The translations under genes were made by a program, and so were the position numbers. Below the pieces are notes generated by a model. That model had not been told where the DNA came from and made no database searches. It worked only from the letters and a program-made list of their open reading frames with translations. From assembly GCF_001815905.1 (NCBI RefSeq), contig NZ_KV823250.1, positions 1-64,000 of the forward strand: a stretch of DNA of 64,000 bases, given 5' to 3'. Of the stretch, positions 33,777 through 42,140 are shown piece after piece. Source of the stretch: Brevibacterium sp. HMSC07C04. GTDB lineage: Bacteria; Actinomycetota; Actinomycetes; Actinomycetales; Brevibacteriaceae. Position 1 is the stretch's first letter; every line of letters starts with the position of its first letter.

Positions 33777-35876
33777 ATGGTGAGGAAATACCGCGGCGAA
33801 ATTCAAGCCCTGCGAACAATCGCAGTGCTCGCCGTCGTCATCTACCACATCAACCCGAACTGGCTGCCCGGCGGATTCATCGGCGTGGACGTGTTCTTCG
33901 TCATCTCCGGCTACCTCATCACCACGGGGCTGCTGCGCCGCGTAGCCGAACACGGCAGAATCTCCGCAGCTGACTTCTGGGCCAACCGGGCCCGCCGAAT
34001 ACTGCCTGCGGCAACGCTGACCATCATCACGGTGACCATCGCGTCGCTGTTCATTCTGCCGCGCTCACAGTTTCCCACCCTGAGCCTGCAGGCAGTCGCC
34101 TCCGGCTTCTACATTCAGAACTACGCACTTGCCAGACAGTCGGTTGACTACTTGGCCGCCGACACAGCCCCCACACCCTTCCAGCACTTCTGGTCCCTGT
34201 CGATCGAAGAGCAGTTCTACATCTTCTGGCCCATGCTGGTAGTCGCCGCATGGCACATAGCTCAGCGCATCCGCTGGGCCAGCCCCACCGACGACATCCG
34301 CCACCGACGCCGCGTCAGAGTGGCAGCCACAGTGCTGTTCTTCGCTGTAGTCGGAGGGTCCTTCGCATACAGCGTCTACATCACCGCACACAACCCCACC
34401 AGCGCCTACTTCTACACCCTGTCACGCGTGTGGGAACTGGGAGTCGGCGGCATCCTCGCCGTCTACCTGGGCGACCCCGTGAAATTCCCCCGCACCCGCA
34501 AATGGCTGGCACTGACCGGCACGCTCACAATCCTCGCCTGCGCCTTTGCATATTCCGGCGACATTCCCTTCCCCGGTCTGACCGCCCTCGTGCCGGTGGC
34601 GGCAACCGCCGCAGTGATCACCGCAGGCCACACCACCGGTTGGGGGTCCCCACAGCGAATCTTCGAACTGTGGCCCGTGCAGAGAATCGGCGACTGGTCC
34701 TATTCCATGTACCTGTGGCACTTTCCGATCATCGTCTTCTTCGAAGCGCTCGCAGGGCGCAAAGCAACAGTGCTCGAAGCGGTCATCATTGTGCTGGCCT
34801 CTATACTCATCGCCGGATTCAGCTTCTACCTGTTCGAAAAGCCGATCCTGCACTCACCGACCATGCGCCGCTCATCTCCGCTGACCCTGGCCGGAGCGCT
34901 CGTGGCCGTCACCGCCGCGGTGGGCATCGGCACCGTGCCGCACGCTCTGGTCAAAATGGACGAGGCGAAAGCCGCCGCCGCTGAAGCTCAGGTCTTCGAC
35001 CCGCCGGAACTGACTGCCGCCGGTGAATTCGGGCCGGGATTCAAGTCCCTGCGGACCACCATGTACGAACCGGTCTACCAAGCCCAGCCCATCAAACCGG
35101 GACTGGGCTCGATCAGCGAAAACCACCCCACATTCGACGGGTGCGGAGACGTTCCCGCTCTCGGCACCTCGGCAAACACCCCACCGTGCACTGCCGGAGA
35201 CAGCAGCGGAACCAAAACACTCGTTGTGGCAGGTGACTCCCACGCGGTGCAGTGGGTGCCGGCATTTGAAGAAGCACTGGGCCGTCAGGGGTGGAAGATC
35301 GTCGTCATAGCGCGTGAAAACTGCCCGCTGAACCCCCAACCGCGCACTTTCGAGCAGCAGGAAAGCGGCTTTGTCTGCTCACAGGCCGTGCCGGACATGC
35401 TCACCAGCATTCAAAAGCAGAAGCCAGACGCCATCGTGATCACCAACCGCCGCTACGACGACTTCGCCGGCGGGCAGCCCAATGCCCAGCGCGGCTACGA
35501 AGAGGTCTTCGAGCAGCTGTCCGACACCGGAGCGAAGATCATTGCGCTGGGCGATTCTCCCGAAGCAGCGAACGAGGAGAACATGGCCGACTGCGTGGCC
35601 GCAGCCGGTGACGACACCAGCGCCTGTGACTTCCCACGGCCAGGGCAGGCAGAAGAGAAGTCCAACCGGGCGCTGCGCGGGGCCGCAGACAAAGCCGGTG
35701 ACAGCGTCGACTACGCAGACACCCTCGACGCCTTCTGCACCGACACCACCTGCCCGGCGGTCATTGGGTCTCGCGCCGTCTACCGTGACTCCAACCACAT
35801 CACAGCGGAGTATGCGACCACACTCGACAGCTATATCAGCCGTGATGTCGTTCCGCTGATCACAACTGCAGAATAA
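33777..35876 (+). CDS. OafA-type membrane acyltransferase with SGNH domain, copy 1
   Basis: 699-residue O-acyltransferase. The N-terminal acyltransferase-3 domain has about ten TM helices with the catalytic His segment YRGEIQALRTIAVLAVVIYH, PGGFIGVDVFFVISGYLIT, RARRILPAATL and FWSLSIEEQFYIFWP. It takes an acyl group from the cytoplasm and presents it outside. A TM helix at about 365-385 leads to an extracytoplasmic SGNH domain with the Ser motif VAGDSHAVQWVP and the Asp-His pair in YRDSNHITAEYA. It probably O-acetylates a wall glycan. ATG at 33777 is preferred over in-frame 33747, which lies upstream of the -10 box. Confidence 0.9.
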   Translation: MVRKYRGEIQALRTIAVLAVVIYHINPNWLPGGFIGVDVFFVISGYLITTGLLRRVAEHGRISAADFWANRARRILPAATLTIITVTIASLFILPRSQFPTLSLQAVASGFYIQNYALARQSVDYLAADTAPTPFQHFWSLSIEEQFYIFWPMLVVAAWHIAQRIRWASPTDDIRHRRRVRVAATVLFFAVVGGSFAYSVYITAHNPTSAYFYTLSRVWELGVGGILAVYLGDPVKFPRTRKWLALTGTLTILACAFAYSGDIPFPGLTALVPVAATAAVITAGHTTGWGSPQRIFELWPVQRIGDWSYSMYLWHFPIIVFFEALAGRKATVLEAVIIVLASILIAGFSFYLFEKPILHSPTMRRSSPLTLAGALVAVTAAVGIGTVPHALVKMDEAKAAAAEAQVFDPPELTAAGEFGPGFKSLRTTMYEPVYQAQPIKPGLGSISENHPTFDGCGDVPALGTSANTPPCTAGDSSGTKTLVVAGDSHAVQWVPAFEEALGRQGWKIVVIARENCPLNPQPRTFEQQESGFVCSQAVPDMLTSIQKQKPDAIVITNRRYDDFAGGQPNAQRGYEEVFEQLSDTGAKIIALGDSPEAANEENMADCVAAAGDDTSACDFPRPGQAEEKSNRALRGAADKAGDSVDYADTLDAFCTDTTCPAVIGSRAVYRDSNHITAEYATTLDSYISRDVVPLITTAE

Positions 35877-35927
35877 AAGCGTTTCTGCACCGCCGCACCA
35901 GGCGCATGCGGCTACCATTGCTCTGGA

Positions 35928-35933
35928 TACAGT
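35928..35933 (+). promoter_or_regulatory. -10-like box before the GtrB-like gene
   Basis: TACAGT 12 bases before the GTG start; the predicted leader is only about five bases. Confidence 0.4.
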
Positions 35934-35945
35934 CCCCTCAAACCT

Positions 35946-36905
35946 GTGAAGCTGAGAGTGCAAGAGAACAATCCCTTCGGCTCGCGCCGCATCGCCGCCA
36001 TCGTCCCGTGCCACAACGAAGAGCTGACGGTCGGGAAAGTCGTCACCGACCTGCGCGCCGCCCTGCCCGGCGCGGCAGTCTACGTCTACGCCAACAACTG
36101 CTCCGACAACACTGCCGAAGTCGCACGGGAAGCAGGCGCTGCCGTGCGCTTCGAAGACCGGCCCGGCAAAGGCAATGTCATCCGGCGGGCTTTCGCTGAC
36201 ATCGAAGCGGACATCTACCTGATCATCGACGGTGACGACACCTACGAAGCCGCAGACGCCCCCGGCATGGTCCAGACGATGATCGACGGGAACTACGACC
36301 ACGTGCTCGGGGTGCGCACCCCCGCCGATTCATCTGCGTACAGGCCCGGCCACGAAAGCGGCAACCGAGCGTTCAACGTTCTGACCAGCTGGACGTTCCG
36401 CGACAAGGTCACTGACATGCTGTCGGGCTTCCGGGTGTTCTCACGCCGGTTCGTCAAATCCTTCCCCGCCGTCAGTCGGCACTTCGAAATCGAAACCGAA
36501 CTCACGGTGCACACCATGTCGCTGCGACTGCCCAACGCCGAATACCCGGTGGGCTTTCGCGACCGTCCGGAAGGCAGCTTCTCGAAACTGTCCACCGTCA
36601 AAGACGGATTCAGAATCCTCGGCCTGATCACCCAGCTGACCGCCCACGAAAGGCCCCGGCTGTTCTACGGCGGTCTGACCGTTCTGTTTGCCCTCATTTC
36701 GCTCATCCTGGGCCTTCCCGTGGTGTGGGAGTACTTCCAAACCGGCTACGTGCCGCGCCTGCCCACCGCGCTGCTGTCAGCAGGCTGCATGATCCTTGCG
36801 TTCCTCATGGGATCGGTGGGAATCATCATGGACGGTGTGCGCCGAGCCCGCCGAGAGACCTCCCGCCTGCACTACCTGGCACTGCCGGCGCCCGGAAATG
36901 AGTGA
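35946..36905 (+). CDS. GtrB/DPM-like polyprenyl-phosphate glycosyltransferase
   Basis: 319-residue GT2 of the dolichyl-phosphate mannosyltransferase/GtrB/CsbB type, which loads a sugar on undecaprenyl phosphate at the inner membrane face. GT-A core at about 15-235: AAIVPCHNEELTVGKVVTDL, VYANNCSDNTAEVAREAGA, PGKGNVIRRAF, YLIIDGDDTYEA (DxD) and DMLSGFRVFSRRFVKSFP, then FRDRPEGSFSKLSTVKDGFR. Two C-terminal TM helices follow (FYGGLTVLFALISLILGLPV and LLSAGCMILAFLMGSVGII). This two-TM tail and the overlapping gtrA gene are the hallmark of three-component glycosylation systems. The GTG start is uncertain. Confidence 0.87.
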   Translation: MKLRVQENNPFGSRRIAAIVPCHNEELTVGKVVTDLRAALPGAAVYVYANNCSDNTAEVAREAGAAVRFEDRPGKGNVIRRAFADIEADIYLIIDGDDTYEAADAPGMVQTMIDGNYDHVLGVRTPADSSAYRPGHESGNRAFNVLTSWTFRDKVTDMLSGFRVFSRRFVKSFPAVSRHFEIETELTVHTMSLRLPNAEYPVGFRDRPEGSFSKLSTVKDGFRILGLITQLTAHERPRLFYGGLTVLFALISLILGLPVVWEYFQTGYVPRLPTALLSAGCMILAFLMGSVGIIMDGVRRARRETSRLHYLALPAPGNE

Positions 36906-37365
36906 GAGTCGGCACAGCTCGCTGATCAAGGAGGCGCTGCAGTTTCTGACCGTCGGCGGCATCAGCTACATCGTCGATGTGGGGCTGTCCAACCTCCTGG
37001 TGTACGGCCTGTGGGCAGTGCCCGCACTCCTGCACGACGGCCCCATCAAAGCGAAGATCATTTCGACTATTGCGTCCGTCATCGTCGCCTGGATGGGCAA
37101 TAAGCTGTGGACCTACGGAGACAGGGAGACCGGCTCAAACCTGCGCGGTTTTGTGCTGTTCGTCCTAGTCAACGGCGCCGGCATGATCATCACCGTGCTG
37201 CCGCTGGCCTTCACCTGGTACGTGCTGGGACTGCGCGGCCCCATTGCCTACAACATTTCGACGAACATCGTCGGCATCGGCCTGGCCATGGTGTTCCGCT
37301 TCTACGCCTACCGAACCTGGGTCTTTCGCGACACGCGCGAAGTTCTTGACGGCCCTGCGTCCTGA
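36898..37365 (+). CDS. GtrA-family polyprenyl-phosphate-sugar flippase
   Basis: 155-residue protein with four TM helices; GtrA proteins are thought to flip undecaprenyl-phosphate-sugar to the outer face. Characteristic segments: ALQFLTVGGISYIVDVGLSN, VASVIVAWMGNKLWTYGDRE (conserved NKLWT) and MVFRFYAYRTWVFRD at the end. It overlaps the GtrB-like gene by 8 bases, so it is translationally coupled. Its 3' 201 bases are antisense to the end of the GT52-DUF6716 gene on the other strand. Confidence 0.9.
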   Translation: MSESRHSSLIKEALQFLTVGGISYIVDVGLSNLLVYGLWAVPALLHDGPIKAKIISTIASVIVAWMGNKLWTYGDRETGSNLRGFVLFVLVNGAGMIITVLPLAFTWYVLGLRGPIAYNISTNIVGIGLAMVFRFYAYRTWVFRDTREVLDGPAS

Positions 37366-39549
37366 CCTGTAAGCACGCACCACCGGTTTGGGTGAGTGCG
37401 CGCGCAGCTCTGCGCGCAGAGTCGGCCAGGACTGAAGTGAATCCCGGGTCTTTCGGCCCGCGAGTTCATAGTTCTCCGAGCGTCGCGCCAAGCACGCCAG
37501 CTGCGAAGGGACCTCCTCGCTGGGCTTTTGAAAGTAGTTCTCCTCCAGCCAGGCCGGGTCCGGGTGGCGGAAGTTGCCCGCCGCGAGGTCATCGAAAGTT
37601 CCTATGAGGTTTGAACCGGCGAAGACCTCATTGAGCATTTTCTTGGTCACCCCGAAATCGCCGATGATGAAAGTGCGCAGGCCCCGGTCCAGAGACTCCA
37701 GCGCCGCAGTTGATGACACCGTCACAAGCGCAGCCCCGTCTGTGAGGAAATCAGCCATGGGGCCGACTTCAACCTGGAGGTCGTCAGGTCCCAAAGCTCC
37801 TTCGGCAATGAGCTCCGACAGGATCTCAATATAGGTGTGCTCTTCGTGGTGGGTTTCGTGTTCGCCTGGGCGGCTGCGGACCTTGATGATGACAGGAACA
37901 TCGAGCTGTCTTCCGGCACGGGCAAGTTCCAGCAGAGCGGTGCGACGGTCACAGCGCTCCTTGGGAACCTTTGCCTGCGGGGCGAAGATAATGCGGTTCG
38001 GGGCTGTGCCGTCGGCGAACTGCGGCTGCGGAGCACCGACGGACTTCAGCATGGGCAGGCGTCCCACCCACACATCCACCGGCAGGCCCAGCCGTCGATT
38101 GACCTCGCGGTACAGCTGGCGCTCGTGTTCAGAATGGGCTATGAAAGCATCCCCGCGGCGGCGGTAGCGCTGGCCCTTGAACGTTGCAGGCAGGCCCACA
38201 CCGGGCAGACCGGACACCAAACCGGGTCGGCGCGGCAGACGAGCGGCAGTCGAATACACCGTCTGCACCACCGGGCCGGTGGCCGCTGCCAACACCACGT
38301 CCGGGCTGGCCGCCGACAGTTCGCCCTCCAAACGAGACACGGGGACCAGGGGGACCTCCGCCTCGGCCCGCGATGTTCCGGCAACCGCATTGGCAATCTG
38401 CTCGCCCGTGGGCTGGATGGGAGACTCGACAATCCACAGGTCCGTTTCAAAGCTGTCGTCCAAGCCGTCCAGCAGCGCAGCCGCCCACTTGAGATAGGAC
38501 TCGCTGTCACAGACGGCGACAAGCCGGTGGCGCCTCGCCCCGTGAGAATCGAGCATCCGGCCCGGTGAGAGGGCCGACTGGGCATTGAGTTCACGACGCA
38601 GCGAGTCCGGGGCGGATGTTTCCCACCACGCGCGCGGAATTTCGGTGATGTGGATTTCGGGGCAGTCCATGACCAGCGGCAGTGTCTGCACCGCCGTTGA
38701 CGGCATCGAATAGACCGGTGTGTGCGCGGGAAACGGCGCCAATCGCAGTTCGAGAGGCGTGCCCGATTCCACGACGGTGATGCCCTGCAGGGCGCCGATG
38801 GCAGCGAGTTCGTCAGCTGTCTGGCGGCGGTGAGCGAAATACAGTGCAGGCTGCTGCCTGCCGATACCAGCGGCCCAGTCGATAAGCGCCTGTTGGTTGA
38901 TCAGCCCGTCAGCGGCAAGAGCAGTGCCCACAATGACAGCGCGGTCGGTGGGAGTGTCGGGCGCGGTGGCCTCCAAACACCTGCGCACCTGCGCGAAGGA
39001 ATGACGGACGAGTTTCCCACCGGCGGCCGTAAAGCGCTGCGGCAGGGACTCATCGGGCGTCAGAGCGCTGAACCACGTGAGCCTGCCCAGCTTGATGGCG
39101 CTGCGCAGCACCGCTGCGGCGGCATGGCCCAGCGCGGTCCGCCGCACCGTCGGTTTGATGCGCGCACGGACAAGCGCCTGCCGGTTGGGGCTCAGAATAA
39201 GTCGGATAGCGCGCACCGTGGCAAAGCCGTCATCAAGAACCGTGATGTGCGGCAGCCCTCCCGGCCGCACCGCACATTCGGCAAGCAGCCGCTGAATCCT
39301 GCCGGACAGAGGGTCACCCAAAAGCAGATGGCCAGCCTGCGCGGCTTGCGCGGGGGAGGGGAAGCCCGACTGCAGGCGAGAGTCGTCCCGCAGCAGACCC
39401 TCGGGCAGGTTGCTGGCGAACGCGGCCAGTGACGGACTGTCTTCGCGAATGCAGACCACCACGTCGTCTCTGTGCTGAGCAGCGTGCAGAGCCTCCAGCC
39501 CTGACAGAAGCTGCAGAGGTGATTCAGCCAGAATGTACGTTCGTGCCAC
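37165..39549 (-). CDS. Fusion of a polysialyltransferase-like (GT52) domain and a DUF6716 putative glycosyltransferase domain
   Basis: 794 residues, two glycosyltransferase-like halves. Residues 1-330 resemble the polysialyltransferase (GT52) family: ARTYILAESPLQLLSGLEAL at the N-terminus, VLDDGFATVRAIRL, VYSMPSTAVQTLPLVM. Residues 345-725 match the actinobacterial DUF6716 type: RHRLVAVCDSESYLKWAAALL, VLAAATGPVVQTVYSTAA, GLVSGLPGVGLPATFKGQ, AFIAHSEHERQLYREV and TVSSTAALESLDRGLRTFII. GTG start behind GGGAGG. The last 66 residues are read from DNA antisense to gtrA and look like non-conserved sequence. Likely donor is CMP-nonulosonate for the first half, given neuA/neuB 11 kb away; the second half's donor is unknown. 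Confidence 0.75.
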   Translation of the reverse strand: MARTYILAESPLQLLSGLEALHAAQHRDDVVVCIREDSPSLAAFASNLPEGLLRDDSRLQSGFPSPAQAAQAGHLLLGDPLSGRIQRLLAECAVRPGGLPHITVLDDGFATVRAIRLILSPNRQALVRARIKPTVRRTALGHAAAAVLRSAIKLGRLTWFSALTPDESLPQRFTAAGGKLVRHSFAQVRRCLEATAPDTPTDRAVIVGTALAADGLINQQALIDWAAGIGRQQPALYFAHRRQTADELAAIGALQGITVVESGTPLELRLAPFPAHTPVYSMPSTAVQTLPLVMDCPEIHITEIPRAWWETSAPDSLRRELNAQSALSPGRMLDSHGARRHRLVAVCDSESYLKWAAALLDGLDDSFETDLWIVESPIQPTGEQIANAVAGTSRAEAEVPLVPVSRLEGELSAASPDVVLAAATGPVVQTVYSTAARLPRRPGLVSGLPGVGLPATFKGQRYRRRGDAFIAHSEHERQLYREVNRRLGLPVDVWVGRLPMLKSVGAPQPQFADGTAPNRIIFAPQAKVPKERCDRRTALLELARAGRQLDVPVIIKVRSRPGEHETHHEEHTYIEILSELIAEGALGPDDLQVEVGPMADFLTDGAALVTVSSTAALESLDRGLRTFIIGDFGVTKKMLNEVFAGSNLIGTFDDLAAGNFRHPDPAWLEENYFQKPSEEVPSQLACLARRSENYELAGRKTRDSLQSWPTLRAELRAHSPKPVVRAYRSGRRAVKNFARVAKDPGSVGVEAEHHGQADADDVRRNVVGNGAAQSQHVPGEGQRQHGDDHAGAVD

Positions 39550-39661
39550 GCAATATCCTCCCTAAATGTGCACGACCCGGCGCAGACAGTGACAGCAACC
39601 GGGAAGCGCTGTGAGATTATGGGCCAAGAGTGAATCAAACAGATGACCGGAAGGTAAACAC

Positions 39662-40624
39662 ATGGCAGTCATGGTGACCGGCGGTGCCGGTTACATCGGT
39701 TCGCACGTTGTGCGACTGCTCAAACAGCGCGGCGATGACGTAGTCGTCGTCGATGACATGTCCAACGGAGTGCGTTCGCGTGTTGAAGGGCTTCCGGTTG
39801 TCGAAGTCGACCTCGCATCCCCGCAGGCACCTGAAGTGCTGCGCGGAGTGTTCGCTGACTACAGCGTCGACTCCGTCATCCACTTTGCCGCCAAGAAGCA
39901 GGTGGGAGAATCCGTTGAGCGTCCCCTCTGGTACTACCAGCAGAACGTCGGCGGGCTCACCAATCTGCTGCAGGCCATGGAAGACTCCGGCATTGAAACG
40001 CTCGTGTTCTCGTCTTCGGCAGCCGTGTACGGCATGCCAGACGTTGAAATGGTGCGCGAAACAACAGACTGCCACCCCATCAACCCGTACGGTCACACCA
40101 AGCTCATCGGCGAATGGCTCATCGACGCTCAAATGGCAGCCGGCAGGCTTTCCGCGGTGAAGCTGCGCTACTTCAACGTTGCAGGCACCGGCTGGTCCGA
40201 CCTTGCCGACACCGCCGTGATGAACCTCATTCCCATCGTGCTCAACCGCTTTGATCAGGGCCAGCAGCCGGTTGTCTTCGGCGATGACTACGACACCCCG
40301 GACGGCACGTGCATTCGCGACTACATTCACGTGGCGGATCTCGCCGAAGCCCATATTTCCGCTCTCGACTACCTCAAGGGCGGCAATATCCGCGGAACCT
40401 CGTTCAACGTGGGCACGGGCACGGGCGCTTCGGTCCTCGAAGTCATCGACGCGGTTTCCAAGGCTCTTGGCGAAGATCTCGAACCCGTCATGGCCGACCG
40501 CCGTGCAGGCGACCCACCGCAGCTGATTGCCGATCCCACGGCAATCAACGCAGACTTGGCCTGGAAAGCGCAGTTCACCCTGGACGACATTGCTCGCAGC
40601 GCGGTTGAAAGCCGCACTCGGTGA
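39662..40624 (+). CDS. galE: UDP-glucose 4-epimerase
   Basis: Interconverts UDP-glucose and UDP-galactose (or the GlcNAc/GalNAc pair). 320-residue SDR-extended enzyme: NAD loop TGGAGYIGSHVVRLL, active-site FSSSAAVYG and YGHTK (Tyr-xxx-Lys), PDGTCIRDYIHVADLAEAH, and the C-terminal ADRRAGDPPQLIAD. ATG behind GGAAGG. Its stop overlaps the next membrane-protein gene by 4 bases (GTGA), placing it at the head of the operon with the three GT-C-like paralogs, presumably as sugar-nucleotide supplier. galU at 2.7 kb makes its substrate. Confidence 0.95.
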   Translation: MAVMVTGGAGYIGSHVVRLLKQRGDDVVVVDDMSNGVRSRVEGLPVVEVDLASPQAPEVLRGVFADYSVDSVIHFAAKKQVGESVERPLWYYQQNVGGLTNLLQAMEDSGIETLVFSSSAAVYGMPDVEMVRETTDCHPINPYGHTKLIGEWLIDAQMAAGRLSAVKLRYFNVAGTGWSDLADTAVMNLIPIVLNRFDQGQQPVVFGDDYDTPDGTCIRDYIHVADLAEAHISALDYLKGGNIRGTSFNVGTGTGASVLEVIDAVSKALGEDLEPVMADRRAGDPPQLIADPTAINADLAWKAQFTLDDIARSAVESRTR

Positions 40625-42072
40625 CTCCTGCTCGATCAGCGGTGACCGCTGAGTCTCCTCTCAACCGCCGTCACCGCTGCATTTTCGCTGCTTCTGCGGG
40701 CATAGCCACAGCACTGGCCTGGCTGCTGTATGGAGCAATGGCTCCCGGCGGCTTCAGCAAGGACACCGTCTTCCAGCTGGGTCAGGCTCAGCGGACGCTT
40801 CCGCTCAACGACTGGCACCCCATAGCCATGACCTGGACGTGGCAGTGGCTCATAGACCTCACGGGGACCATCAACTCGATGCTCTTCATGCAGGTCTGCG
40901 CCGCGTGGGTCTGCGCGGTGCTGACCGCGTACTACCTGCTCAAAGTGTCCCGGCGCGGATGGAGCGCGCTGGCAGGTCTGTTCATCCTGTTCATGCCCAA
41001 CACCGTCAACATCGTCGGGATCGTGTGGAAGGACACCCACCTGGGCCTGGCGCTGTACTTCGCGGTGATTCTCACGCTGCTCATGCCGGTGGTGCCCAGG
41101 CTTCGCTGGGTGCTTGCGGCGCTTGCCTTCGGCGCCCTGGTCTACGGCGGGCTGGTGCGCAAGAACTCAGCCGTTGCAGTCCTGCCGATCATCGCGCTCA
41201 TCGCCGTGTGGCTGCTGGTCCGCATCAAGGGCAAGAAGTCAAAGGAACAGAAGCGGACGACGGGGCAGAAGCGGACACTGTCCAAGCGGCGCAGACTGAC
41301 AGCCGCCGTCGTGGCAGCAGTGAGCTTCGGTGCCGTGCTCGTAGGGGTTGACACGGGTCTCAAAGCATCGCTCCAGCCGACCGAGAATTCGCAGTTCACG
41401 CAGGTGATGCTCGACGACCTCGTATTCGCGGTGCCGCAGGAATCCATTGACGCAGCTGCGGCTCCCGCGGCGGAGAAGACGCGACTGGCCCAGGCCAAAA
41501 TTTCGTGCGCCGACAAGAACACCGAACGCCGCGAAGCCGGCAAAGCGGAGATCATCTGGGACGCCTACTGGGACTGCTACGGCATGGGCGCGAACGGTGA
41601 ATACACCCAGATCCAAGATCCAGCGGCCGTGACCAGCATCTGGAAGCAGACAATGCCGCAGCACCTGGACAGCTATGCCGCCTACCGCATTCAGACCACG
41701 ACGAAGTTCCTCTTCACATCGAAACTCCAGTTCATCCGCGACCGCGACCGCGATTACCCCGCACAGCAGCAGATGCTTCGCGCCTCCCTGCGCACCTATG
41801 TTGTTGACTTCGGAGTTGCAGTCTTCCCGTGGCTGTTCCTGGGGGCAGTCGCAGCTGGGCTGTCTGCAGTCGGAATCGCTGTGGGTGCCAAGAAGAGACG
41901 ACGTTCACCGGGTGCGCTCGTTGTATTCAGTTCAGCCATTCTGTACCTCATGACCTACGTGCCGACCGCTCCGGCGAATGACTACCGCTATGTTTTCTGG
42001 CCGTGGCTTGCCGCGATGCTGGGCTGGCTGGTGCTGTGGGCCGAAGGCCAGAAGCGCCGCCGCATGGGATGA
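40621..42072 (+). CDS. GT-C-like polytopic membrane protein, paralog 1
   Basis: 483-residue protein with about ten TM helices, probably a polyprenyl-phosphate-sugar-dependent (GT-C) glycosyltransferase; it may correspond to the DUF6020 group. Shared with the proteins at 42141 and 45903: an Asp after TM1 (D48 in FSKDTVFQLGQ) and DWHP exactly 16 residues on (64-67), WKDTHLGLALYF (KD in the third loop), LVRKNSAVAVLP, then an outside domain with LDDLVFAVPQES, a Cys (KISCADKN) and WDAYWDCYGMGANG, and a final PTAPANDYRYVFWPW. The N-terminal Asp position fits the catalytic acid of GT-C enzymes. GTG start overlaps galE. The acceptor is unknown. Confidence 0.7.
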   Translation: MTPARSAVTAESPLNRRHRCIFAASAGIATALAWLLYGAMAPGGFSKDTVFQLGQAQRTLPLNDWHPIAMTWTWQWLIDLTGTINSMLFMQVCAAWVCAVLTAYYLLKVSRRGWSALAGLFILFMPNTVNIVGIVWKDTHLGLALYFAVILTLLMPVVPRLRWVLAALAFGALVYGGLVRKNSAVAVLPIIALIAVWLLVRIKGKKSKEQKRTTGQKRTLSKRRRLTAAVVAAVSFGAVLVGVDTGLKASLQPTENSQFTQVMLDDLVFAVPQESIDAAAAPAAEKTRLAQAKISCADKNTERREAGKAEIIWDAYWDCYGMGANGEYTQIQDPAAVTSIWKQTMPQHLDSYAAYRIQTTTKFLFTSKLQFIRDRDRDYPAQQQMLRASLRTYVVDFGVAVFPWLFLGAVAAGLSAVGIAVGAKKRRRSPGALVVFSSAILYLMTYVPTAPANDYRYVFWPWLAAMLGWLVLWAEGQKRRRMG

Positions 42073-42128
42073 GACGGCGCTCACAGGGGCCGTAAAGGGG
42101 TGTTCACTGGTTTTGGAGGAACAGCCCG

Positions 42129-42134
42129 TACAGT
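42129..42134 (+). promoter_or_regulatory. -10 box of a probable leaderless transcript for paralog 2
   Basis: TACAGT followed by 6 bases (TCTCCT) and a GTG start. This would be an internal promoter in the galE operon. Confidence 0.55.
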
Positions 42135-42140
42135 TCTCCT

